Assembly: GCA_934654805.1 (NCBI GenBank) | Contig: CAKUGW010000028.1 | Coordinates: 1-27,780, forward strand | DNA length: 27,780 nucleotides | Source of the DNA: an uncultured Kiritimatiellota bacterium | Lineage (GTDB): Bacteria > Verrucomicrobiota > Kiritimatiellia > RFP12 > UBA1067 | Direction of reading: 5' to 3' | In this document: piece after piece, positions 22,156 to 27,780 of the stretch | How positions within the stretch are numbered: the first letter of the stretch is position 1 | How the letters are laid out: each line of letters opens with the position of its first letter | Position numbers and translations under genes: made by a program | The notes under the pieces: generated by a model | The model's input: only the letters and a program-made list of their open reading frames with translations | Told to the model about the DNA's origin: nothing | The model's database searches: none

Positions 22156-22979
22156 CGGTCAAGGCGGTTGTGCGTGAAGATGCCGTCCGGGAGGCCGATG
22201 CGGAACTTCCTCGCCCGCCACCAGCGGCAGTTGAGCGGCTTCTCGAAGTCCTGAAAGCCACCGACCGTCCGATGGGACGGATGCGCGTCCGCATAGTCGG
22301 CGATCCGCAGGAAGAGTTCGCGGCGGATCAGCACGGGGTTGTTCGTCCAGTTGAGGTAGGCGGACGTCGTGACAAGCCCCTCCGGCTCGCGCATGAAGAC
22401 CTTTGGGAACAGGAGCTCGGGCGCGCGCTCCACGTAGGCCCCGCGCGCGGCGATGCGCCGGGCCTTGAAGGGCCGCAGCCAGCGCACAAGCGGATTCGCC
22501 GTCACGAGCTGGTCGCGCAGCCGGAAACGCGGGTCAATGTCCTTCGGACGGAAGACCGAGGAGTACTTCTTCGGATCCGTGCACGGCACGCCCGGATTGA
22601 AAAGCGACCTCAGGCGCACCATGTCGACGCGGCCGCTGCGGATCCACTCCAGCGCCGTCGCGAGCTCGGACACGGCGGCCTCCGGCGGCACCGTGAGGTT
22701 GAAGTCGTTCTCGAGATAGAGGACGAATTCGCTCTTCAGCGTCTCGACGACCCACCGCATGCCGTCCTGAATGCCGATGTTCTCCCGGCGGCCCTCGAAA
22801 TCGATGCCGGCCTGCGCGGCCACGCGGCGATCCTCCGCCGAGCACTCCTGGAAGAAGATCCTGAACTCGGCGAGACGGGAGGGGAAGCCCTCCCGACCGC
22901 CATATTGGGCCAGCGTGTGCGCCACCGTCTGCGGTGCCCGCCAGGACAGGATGCCCGCGCTAATGGGAAGACTCTTCAT
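22152..22979 (-). CDS. Putative GT-A glycosyltransferase
   Basis: Read as its own gene from MKSLPISAGILSWRAPQTVA, it is 275 residues long. This is a natural glycosyltransferase beginning, and YLENDFNL (88-95) fits an acidic metal-site motif. The gene has the usual high third-position GC from this ATG onward, while the upstream in-frame codons do not. The preceding acyltransferase ends in another frame with an ATGA overlap to this ATG. The start at 22979 is therefore much better than reading through from 25160. Sugar and acceptor are unknown. Confidence 0.8.
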   Translation of the reverse strand: MKSLPISAGILSWRAPQTVAHTLAQYGGREGFPSRLAEFRIFFQECSAEDRRVAAQAGIDFEGRRENIGIQDGMRWVVETLKSEFVLYLENDFNLTVPPEAAVSELATALEWIRSGRVDMVRLRSLFNPGVPCTDPKKYSSVFRPKDIDPRFRLRDQLVTANPLVRWLRPFKARRIAARGAYVERAPELLFPKVFMREPEGLVTTSAYLNWTNNPVLIRRELFLRIADYADAHPSHRTVGGFQDFEKPLNCRWWRARKFRIGLPDGIFTHNRLDR

Positions 22980-25160
22980 GCTTTTTGCCCCACAATCCGC
23001 TCCAGTGCCGCGACTTCCGCGTCCGTCAGCTCGGCGAACAGCGGGCGCTTGGCCTTCGACCGACCTGTCAGGAAGGCGCGCGACGTCCGCCGGAACGGGT
23101 TCGCGGAAGTAGTTGTAGTTCAGCACCCACTTCGACGGGTGGCGGCGGATGACGCGCTCCAGGTCGGTCGCGCACCGCTGGGTCGTCGCCCGGATGTCCC
23201 GCGCCGCGTCGGGCGGGATCGTGTCGAGGACCTCGCACCGGTAGCGGCCGTCCTTCAGCGGACGCGACCACGCGACGACGATCGGCGCCTTCGCCTTCGC
23301 CGCGAAGAACGCCGGCGCGGCCGAGACGGGCAGGGGACGCCCGAGGAACCGGATCCACACGCCGCCCTCGTCGGGATTGACCGTCTGGTCGACCAGCAGC
23401 CCCAGCGACTTGCCGGCCTTGATGCCCGCCATCAGCGGACGGAACGCGCCGTCCGCCGGCACGATCTCCTGCCCGATCGACTCGCGCGCCCGCATGAGGA
23501 GCCGCGTCATGCCGGACGTGCCGATGCGCTTGGCGACGGACATCATCTGGTGACCTTCCAGCAGCGCAAGCTGCGAGAGGATCTCCCAGCAGCCGAGGTG
23601 GCCCGACACCGTGACGGCCGGACGGTTCGCCCGCAGGAACGCCCGGCCCGCCGCGTCCATGACACCGACCGCCTTCACCTTCTTCAGCGCCCCATGACAC
23701 GTCCAGAAGGCGTGCCCGACCGTCCGCGCCATGTTGCGGTAGGAGCCGCGGATGATCTTCGCCTCCCGTGCCGTCGGGTCGTAGGGCGCCACCTCCGTCT
23801 TGAAGGCCGGCGTACCCTCCGCGCCACGGCATTTGCCGAGGACGACGTGCAGCGTCTCCAGCGCACGCCGCTTGCCGTGGTAGTCGAATGCGTACATGAC
23901 CCAGGCCGCAAAGTCGCAGAGCGCGAACAGCGCACGATGCGGCAGCGGCGTCAGGACGAGAAGCCCCAATCCGATGCCGAGCCACTCGAACGGCGCCTGA
24001 AGCGCGTGCTTGACCCTTTTCCAGCGGCAACGCCGTTGCCATCTCCTCTCCGCCTCCGTCAATGATTCTCGTCGCGTCGGCTTCCCCTCCATTTCGCAAT
24101 TTGCAAAACGGCTTTTGCGAAACGGCTTTTGCGAAATCCCCGCCAGCTGGCGTTGGCGGCTGGCGATCTGCGCCAGGTTCCGGCGCGTCTTCCAGTCGTG
24201 CAGCGGCGCGAGCCAGCCGTCCTTCGGCGGCGTCTGGCCGACCGCGCGCATCGCCGCGTGGTACAGCTTGCGGTACGGACGGTGACACGGCTTCCACGGC
24301 TTCTTCGGCCCCCAGAAATGGAGGATCGCGGGATTCAGCGCCGCGTCGAGGCATTCGGCCGGCGGATTCCCCTGCCAGAGCGGCAGCCGCGGATCGCGCG
24401 TCGGATAGCTCTTGACCAGGCGGTCGTGGAAGTTCCACTTCAGCGGCAGGAGAAGCGTGCGGTCGTGGTAGAGCGCGTTCCAGGCGTCCTGCTCGATGCG
24501 GTCGGCGATGGCGTAGTGGTCGCGGTACCAGGCGAGAATCCGCTCCCACGTCCGCTCCGCCCGGCACGCCGCCGCGTTGAAGACGATCGTCCCCGTGTTG
24601 AAGTAGCGCGTGACCGTCGGCGGCAGGATGCCCGTGCCCCACACGGCCTCGGTGATGACGGGGTCGCCCTTGCCGTACTCGGCCACGGCCGCGATGAGGT
24701 CAGCGTTGAGATTCAGCTCAAACAAAGGCGAGATGTCGGCGTTGACCAGCATGTCGATGTCGAGGTGGACGATGTTGCCCGTCGCGTCGGACAGGATCTG
24801 CGGCGCGAAGATCGGCGTCCACGTGAAGACGTTCCACCGCGACCCGGCGCGGTTGAGGATCAGGTCCCGGTACGGCGCGAGGAACGGCTCGACGTTGTGG
24901 TAGCGAACGGAGAACTTGGCGACGGATTCGTTCGGTTTGCCCTGACTGGCTTTCGCGTTGAACGCATCGACGATTTCCTGAAGCTTCGCCTTGCTCGCCG
25001 GCGAATGGCCGCCGAAGCCCTCGAAGACGTTGATGCGCAGTGGCGCGTCGCCGCGATAGCTGTTCAGCAGCGACCAGACGGTCACGCACAGGAACTTCGC
25101 GCCGTTGTCATCGCAGCTAAAAGCGATATCGCGTATGGGTGTCAAGGGTGATTCCATCAC
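22152..25160 (-). CDS. 1002-codon composite frame: GT8-like glycosyltransferase front end, then acyltransferase and second glycosyltransferase
   Basis: One uninterrupted frame spans three unrelated enzymes. Residues 1 to ~340 are a GT8-like glycosyltransferase (AFSCDDNGAKFLCVTVWSLL at 13-32; HLDIDMLVNADISPLFEL at 132-149 with DID; YFNTGTIVFN at 186-195; LHFWGPKKPW at 280-289), complete in itself. Residues ~357-686 are an LpxL/HtrB-like acyltransferase, and ~728-1002 are a second glycosyltransferase. The GT8 start (GTG 25160 or ATG 25157) overlaps the aminotransferase stop. I do not believe in a real three-domain protein: the acyltransferase/GT junction is a frameshift, and the GT8/acyltransferase junction is a low-GC palindromic repeat that may have removed the stop codon. 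A gene finder would report this as one gene. Confidence 0.75.
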   Translation of the reverse strand: MMESPLTPIRDIAFSCDDNGAKFLCVTVWSLLNSYRGDAPLRINVFEGFGGHSPASKAKLQEIVDAFNAKASQGKPNESVAKFSVRYHNVEPFLAPYRDLILNRAGSRWNVFTWTPIFAPQILSDATGNIVHLDIDMLVNADISPLFELNLNADLIAAVAEYGKGDPVITEAVWGTGILPPTVTRYFNTGTIVFNAAACRAERTWERILAWYRDHYAIADRIEQDAWNALYHDRTLLLPLKWNFHDRLVKSYPTRDPRLPLWQGNPPAECLDAALNPAILHFWGPKKPWKPCHRPYRKLYHAAMRAVGQTPPKDGWLAPLHDWKTRRNLAQIASRQRQLAGISQKPFRKSRFANCEMEGKPTRRESLTEAERRWQRRCRWKRVKHALQAPFEWLGIGLGLLVLTPLPHRALFALCDFAAWVMYAFDYHGKRRALETLHVVLGKCRGAEGTPAFKTEVAPYDPTAREAKIIRGSYRNMARTVGHAFWTCHGALKKVKAVGVMDAAGRAFLRANRPAVTVSGHLGCWEILSQLALLEGHQMMSVAKRIGTSGMTRLLMRARESIGQEIVPADGAFRPLMAGIKAGKSLGLLVDQTVNPDEGGVWIRFLGRPLPVSAAPAFFAAKAKAPIVVAWSRPLKDGRYRCEVLDTIPPDAARDIRATTQRCATDLERVIRRHPSKWVLNYNYFREPVPADVARLPDRSVEGQAPAVRRADGRGSRGTGADCGAKSMKSLPISAGILSWRAPQTVAHTLAQYGGREGFPSRLAEFRIFFQECSAEDRRVAAQAGIDFEGRRENIGIQDGMRWVVETLKSEFVLYLENDFNLTVPPEAAVSELATALEWIRSGRVDMVRLRSLFNPGVPCTDPKKYSSVFRPKDIDPRFRLRDQLVTANPLVRWLRPFKARRIAARGAYVERAPELLFPKVFMREPEGLVTTSAYLNWTNNPVLIRRELFLRIADYADAHPSHRTVGGFQDFEKPLNCRWWRARKFRIGLPDGIFTHNRLDR
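22976..24092 (-). pseudogene. LpxL/HtrB-like lipid A acyltransferase gene with a frameshift near 23104
   Basis: Lysophospholipid/lipid A late acyltransferases attach a secondary acyl chain to lipid A at the inner membrane. This one shows a membrane anchor (WLGIGLGLLVLTPLPHRALF), the catalytic HX4E motif in SGHLGCWEIL, GLLVDQ and KWVLNYNYFR. Directly after that the original frame drops to low third-position GC. The frame one base over is strongly coding-like (NPFRRTSRAFLTG, later LFAELTDAEVAALERIVG) and stops with TGA overlapping the next ATG. Removing one base near 23103-23106 would give about 371 residues. The start is uncertain: the in-frame ATG at 24092 lies in a repeat and lacks a ribosome-binding site. 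Either an assembly error or a real mutation; only the C-terminal tail is affected. Confidence 0.75.
24091..24165. repeat. Palindromic/tandem repeat element at the GT8-acyltransferase junction
   Basis: Perfect 9-bp outer arms (ATTTCGCAA 24091-24099, TTGCGAAAT 24129-24137) enclose a GCAAAA-CGGC-TTTTGC hairpin. They also enclose a perfect 14-bp tandem duplication (AACGGCTTTTGCGA at 24107 and 24121). Next to it is the 12-bp palindrome CGCCAGCTGGCG (24141-24152), with a further GCTGGCG arm at 24159-24165. The first part is AT-richer than its surroundings. The element encodes the linker between the two enzyme domains. Confidence 0.85.
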
Positions 25161-26530
25161 AAGACTTCTCGGATGGCCGCAAGAACCTTGTCCTGGTCGG
25201 GGGCGAGGCCGCAGTAGAGCGGCAGGCGCACGAGCGTGTCCGCATATCGGTCGCAGTTGGGGAGAACGGGGATGAGGGATGAGGGACGGGACGTGGCGGA
25301 CGGGACGTGGGTCTGGGAATACGTCTTGTAGAACGCCGACGAATGGAGCGGCAGGTAGTGGAAGACCGTCAGGATGTCCCGCGCCTTCATCTGCGCGATG
25401 AAGTCCGTCCGCGTCGCCAGGTCCGGGAACAGCAGATAGAACATGTGCGCGTTGTTCGTCGCAAAGTCAGGCACGACAGGGAGTTTTGGAGCCACGAATC
25501 GACACGAATTCTCACGAATGTCTCGTGTAGCCAGATTCGTGTTGATTCGTGAAGATTCGTGGCTAATGCAAGACGACCCCGCATGAAGCAACGAGCCAAA
25601 GAAGTCCCAGTAGTTCTGCCAGAGCCGCTTGCGCTCGGCCTGGATCTCGTCGAGATGCTCCAGCTGCGCCCAGAGGAACGCCGAGACGATCTCCGTCGGC
25701 AGGAAGGAGCTGCCCGTGTCGACCCAGCCGTACTTGTTCACTTCGCCCCGGAAGAACTCGGCGCGGTTCGTGCCCTTCTCCCAGATGATCTCGGCCCGGC
25801 GCACGAAGCGCTCGTCGTTGACGACCAGCAGCCCGCCCTCGCCCGAGATGATGTTCTTCGTCTCGTGGAAGGAGAACGCCGCCAAGTGCCCGATCGAGCC
25901 AAGCGGCCTCTTAACCACGGATTGTTTAGCCACGAATTGACACGGATTTTCACGAGCGGCACGAGAGCCTAAGGCCTTCGTGTCGATTCGTGAAGATTCG
26001 TGGACAACCCCCTCAGGTCGATTCGTGACTGAGCCTTTCGCAGAAAGATAGAACGAATCGATGGCCTGGGCGGCGTCCTCGACGACGAGGAGCCCGTGGC
26101 GGTTCGCGATGCCCATGATCGCGTCCATGTCGCAGGCGACGCCGGCGTAGTGGACGACGACGAGGACCTTCGTCTTCGGCGTGACCAGCGCCTCGATCCG
26201 CGCCTCGTCGATGTTCGGCTGGTCGGCGCGGCTGTCCGCGAAGACGAGCGTCGCGCCCTGCCGCACGAACGCCAGCGCGGACGAAACGAACGTGTAGGAC
26301 GGCACGATCACCTCATCGCCCGGCCCGACTTCCGTCAGGATCGCCGCCATCTCCAGCGCGTCCGTGCACGACGTCGTGAGCAGGCACTTGCGGAACCCGT
26401 AGCGCTTCTCGAAATAGGCCTGGCACCGCTGCGTGAATTCGCCGTTGCCGGAAATCTTGCCGTCCGCGACGGCCTGGCGGATGTACTCCGTCTCCTTCCC
26501 GGTCATGTAGGGTCTGTTGAAATGTATCAC
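25157..26530 (-). CDS. WecE/RffA-like sugar aminotransferase (DegT/DnrJ/EryC1) with three in-frame inserts
   Basis: This PLP enzyme most likely converts dTDP-4-keto-6-deoxy-D-glucose to dTDP-4-amino-4,6-dideoxy-D-galactose, as E. coli WecE does, for a surface glycan. Conserved segments follow WecE closely: FNRPYMTGKETEYIRQA, PSYTFVSSALAF, VVHYAGVACDMD, VVEDAAQA, FSFHETKN (K225 binds PLP), EKGTNRAEFFRGEVNKYGW, NAHMFYLL. It has 457 residues against about 376 for WecE. The excess is three inserts: ~162-206 and ~320-350 (palindromic repeat) and ~406-424 (low complexity). All lie between conserved blocks and keep the frame, so the enzyme could still work. It starts with GTG overlapping the GT4 stop, with AAGGAA 8 bases upstream. 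Confidence 0.93.
   Translation of the reverse strand: MIHFNRPYMTGKETEYIRQAVADGKISGNGEFTQRCQAYFEKRYGFRKCLLTTSCTDALEMAAILTEVGPGDEVIVPSYTFVSSALAFVRQGATLVFADSRADQPNIDEARIEALVTPKTKVLVVVHYAGVACDMDAIMGIANRHGLLVVEDAAQAIDSFYLSAKGSVTNRPEGVVHESSRIDTKALGSRAARENPCQFVAKQSVVKRPLGSIGHLAAFSFHETKNIISGEGGLLVVNDERFVRRAEIIWEKGTNRAEFFRGEVNKYGWVDTGSSFLPTEIVSAFLWAQLEHLDEIQAERKRLWQNYWDFFGSLLHAGSSCISHESSRINTNLATRDIRENSCRFVAPKLPVVPDFATNNAHMFYLLFPDLATRTDFIAQMKARDILTVFHYLPLHSSAFYKTYSQTHVPSATSRPSSLIPVLPNCDRYADTLVRLPLYCGLAPDQDKVLAAIREVL
25259..25315. repeat. Low-complexity insert near the 3' end of the aminotransferase gene
   Basis: GGGATGAGGGATGAGGGACGG and GGACGGGACGTGG-type units (plus strand) form degenerate tandem repeats. 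They encode about residues 406-424 (THVPSATSRPSSLIPVLP), absent from the WecE pattern between LPLHSS and the conserved RLPLYCGL. Confidence 0.65.
25490..25564. repeat. 75-bp palindromic element, copy 2, inside the aminotransferase gene
   Basis: The two 30-base arms match at about 25 positions. Each begins AGCCACGAATC and contains three CACGAAT motifs, around a ~15-base centre. On the coding strand it encodes HESSRINTN and, from the other arm, RENSCRFVAP. It is in frame and in the same orientation and phase as copy 1. Confidence 0.93.
25928..26005. repeat. ~78-bp palindromic element, copy 1, inside the aminotransferase gene
   Basis: This is the same family as the copy at 25490-25564: arms starting AGCCACGAATTGACACG and ending CGAATCTTCACGAA-type sequence, with a longer centre. 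Extra degenerate motifs flank it (CCACGGATT at 25915 and TCGATTCGTGA near 26028), widening the insert to about 25913-26047. It encodes HESSRIDT and RENPCQFVAK on the coding strand. Confidence 0.92.
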
Positions 26531-27780
26531 TGGACGAGTTCCTTGTAAGCCGCCTGCGTTTTGCGTGACATTATATCAAAATCGCACAGGGTGCGGACGC
26601 CCTCGCGCAGCGTCGGCTGCCGCGCCGCCGCCACCGCGTCGAGGATCTCCGCCGCGCCGCCGAAGCGCCGCAGCAGCCGGACGGGCCGGTTCATCGCCAG
26701 CGCCTCGGCGACGGAGAGCCCGAACGACTCGGGCTTCGTCACGTTGCCCGAGACCACCGCGTCCGCAAGCGACAGGCACTCCGGCACCTTCGCCTGCGGT
26801 CCCGCGAACACCACGCGGTCGGCGACGCCGAGCGACACGGCCAGCGCCTTCAGCTCGGCCGCGTAGGCGAGGTGCCGCCTGTCCGCGCCGCCGACGATCA
26901 CGAGCTTCGCCTGCGGCGCGCGCAGAACGTCGCCCCACCCCGCGTCCGGCGTGACGTCGGGCCGCCCCGCGAGATCGCGAATGAGATGGTCGAAGCCCTT
27001 GAGCGGCGTGAGGCGCCCGACGGCCATGACGACGCGGTCGCCCGCCGCGAGCCCCCACGCGCGCCGCAAACCGGCGACGACGCCCGCGTCAAGCCTCGCC
27101 GGATCGAACCGCCCGAAATCCACCGCCGGGTGAATGACGCGAATTTTCTTCCTCAAGCCGCCCGCGTCCTGCGCGTCCCTCTTGTCCTGTGCGTCATTCC
27201 CCATTCCCCCGTAATGCGCGACGAGGAAATCGGCCAGGAACTGCGACGGCGCAATCACGCGGTCGCCCTTCGTCATCACCGCCGAATAGCGCGAGACCGA
27301 ATTGGCCCCGTGCGCGTAGGTGACGAAAGGAAGAGAAGAAATAATCGAATCATCGAATGGTCGAATCGTCGAATGGGAGAATGGTCGAATCGTCGAATGA
27401 GAGAATGGTCGAATCGTCGAATCGAGCTTGCGCGCGAGAACGAAGAGCCAAGCCGGGACCCTGGAATGCGCGCAAACCAAGAGGCGCGGTCTCCCGTCCC
27501 TCGCGTCTCTCTTGTCCCTCGCGTCCCATTTCTCCCGTGCGTCCCATCCGTCCCGTGCATCCGTCCGCGCGACCGCCCGCAGCACGCGCCGCAGCTTCCA
27601 GGCGCGCACGGGGGCCGTCAGCGGATTCTTCGACTTGAGGTCGAGCGCGACGTGTTCGCCGCCGTCCGCGCGGATCCGCCCGGCGAGGCGGCCGCCCTTC
27701 GAGACGACGACCGACCGCCAGCCGTCGCGGACGAGCGCGCGGTTGAGGTCGCAGACGACGGTCTCGACGCCGCCCTGCTC
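26527..27780 (-). CDS. Family 4 glycosyltransferase, partial (5' end beyond the window)
   Basis: The frame stays open to the window edge: upstream of the first in-frame GTG it reads EQGGVETVVCDLNRALVRDG, a typical GT4 start region. The gene therefore begins beyond 27780; at least 417 residues are present. The C-terminal Rossmann domain shows VMAVGRLTPLKGFDHLIRDL, AKLVIVGG and KPESFGLSVAEALAMN with the EX7E donor-binding motif. The N-terminal half is interrupted by low-complexity inserts: a DARDG/DAREK-type repeat, three copies of TIRPFSHS, and NDAQDKRDAQDAGG. It is the first gene seen of the glycan operon, and its stop overlaps the aminotransferase GTG. Confidence 0.88.
   Translation of the reverse strand, partial: EQGGVETVVCDLNRALVRDGWRSVVVSKGGRLAGRIRADGGEHVALDLKSKNPLTAPVRAWKLRRVLRAVARTDARDGWDAREKWDARDKRDARDGRPRLLVCAHSRVPAWLFVLARKLDSTIRPFSHSTIRPFSHSTIRPFDDSIISSLPFVTYAHGANSVSRYSAVMTKGDRVIAPSQFLADFLVAHYGGMGNDAQDKRDAQDAGGLRKKIRVIHPAVDFGRFDPARLDAGVVAGLRRAWGLAAGDRVVMAVGRLTPLKGFDHLIRDLAGRPDVTPDAGWGDVLRAPQAKLVIVGGADRRHLAYAAELKALAVSLGVADRVVFAGPQAKVPECLSLADAVVSGNVTKPESFGLSVAEALAMNRPVRLLRRFGGAAEILDAVAAARQPTLREGVRTLCDFDIMSRKTQAAYKELVQ
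26570..26578 (-). promoter_or_regulatory. Extended -10 element inside the 3' end of the GT4 gene
   Basis: The minus strand reads TGATATAAT, a perfect extended -10, 40 bases before the aminotransferase start. A transcript from about 26563 would carry the AAGGAA ribosome-binding site. It encodes part of the GT4 C-terminus (DFDIMS) as well, so it could be chance, but the same motif marks four other starts in the window. Confidence 0.45.
27160..27213. repeat. Polypyrimidine-type repeat insert C in the GT4 gene
   Basis: GCGTCCTGCGCGTCCCTCTTG and following units on the plus strand encode NDAQDKRDAQDAGG between HYGG and the conserved IRVIHPAVD. The CTCTTGTCC core is shared with the repeat at 27487-27564. 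Confidence 0.7.
27340..27426. repeat. Three-copy 24-bp tandem repeat in the GT4 gene
   Basis: Nearly identical units start at 27356, 27380 and 27404 (AATGGTCGAATCGTCGAATG then GGAG or AGAG; the last is 23 bp), preceded by a degenerate half unit. Twenty-four bases equal eight codons, so gain or loss of a copy keeps the frame. It encodes TIRPFSHS three times. Confidence 0.95.
27487..27564. repeat. Polypyrimidine-type repeat insert A in the GT4 gene
   Basis: Repeated CGTCCC/CGTCTC/TTGTCCC units on the plus strand encode a charged linker (DARDGWDAREKWDARDKRD and onward). The 13-mer CTCGCGTCTCTCT also occurs on the opposite strand in the TPR-protein gene near 12090. Confidence 0.85.

Noticed and set aside
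22152..25160. A genuine three-domain GT8-acyltransferase-GT fusion enzyme
   Set aside because: Third-position GC shifts to another frame near 23104, and a natural acyltransferase end with an ATGA overlap exists there. The last domain starts cleanly at an ATG. A GT8-acyltransferase fusion alone remains possible.
25490..26005. A CRISPR array made of the CACGAAT repeats
   Set aside because: The repeats are palindromic pairs within a coding sequence, without regular spacers, and no cas genes are present.
27340..27426. A CRISPR-like or attachment-site interpretation of the 24-bp repeats
   Set aside because: The units are directly adjacent without spacers and encode a repeated peptide; no integrase or tRNA is nearby.

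Overview
This window is a high-GC stretch of a Gram-negative (diderm) bacterial chromosome. Every well-supported gene lies on the minus strand, so transcription runs from high to low coordinates. BamA, OmpH/Skp, LpxD, a lipid A acyltransferase-like protein and several glycosyltransferases show an outer membrane with lipopolysaccharide. The gene mix, including a PF09820-type AAA ATPase, and the many repeats inside genes suggest the PVC superphylum, perhaps Kiritimatiellota or Lentisphaerota. That placement is an inference from gene content and needs a marker-gene tree. The first 74 bases are pure C and look like a contig end or a sequencing artefact. The right edge cuts through a glycosyltransferase gene.

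Layout in the direction of transcription (right to left): (1) 27780-21322 is a surface-glycan operon with overlapping stop and start codons: GT4 glycosyltransferase (partial), WecE/RffA-like sugar aminotransferase, GT8-like glycosyltransferase, LpxL/HtrB-like acyltransferase (frameshifted), another glycosyltransferase, and polysaccharide deacetylase. (2) 21276-19442 starts at its own promoter: an 18-codon leader ORF, an APH-like kinase and a GT8-like glycosyltransferase, followed by a probable GT10 fucosyltransferase remnant. (3) 19273-13185: a PF09820-type AAA ATPase, a GT2 glycosyltransferase, Tex and a beta-ketoacyl synthase. (4) 13155-9624: an FmdB-like zinc ribbon, PyrF, a secreted TPR protein and MurG. 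(5) 9594-2035: BamA, OmpH/Skp, LpxD, a two-S1-domain protein and a SWIM/SNF2 helicase. (6) PutP, followed by tandem and palindromic repeats.

The most striking feature is repeat DNA inside conserved coding sequences with the reading frame kept open. The aminotransferase carries two copies of a ~75-bp palindrome built from CACGAAT motifs. Both are in the same orientation and the same frame and encode related peptides (HESSRIDT / HESSRINT). It also has a third low-complexity insert. The GT4 gene carries three in-frame low-complexity tracts, one of them three copies of a 24-bp unit. The same polypyrimidine repeat type, in the opposite orientation, encodes the hydrophobic core of the signal peptide of the TPR protein. 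Tex and the SNF2 helicase have weaker examples. This resembles the protein-coding palindromic elements known from Rickettsia, but the sequences are different.

A 1002-codon open frame (22152-25160) looks like a three-domain fusion but is better explained as three genes. Codon third-position composition shows a frameshift near 23104 in the acyltransferase, and its natural 3' end survives in another frame with an ATGA overlap to the next gene. Five promoters share an extended -10 element (TGnTATAAT or a one-base variant). Two of them sit so close to an ATG that the mRNAs should be leaderless, and a third is nearly so.
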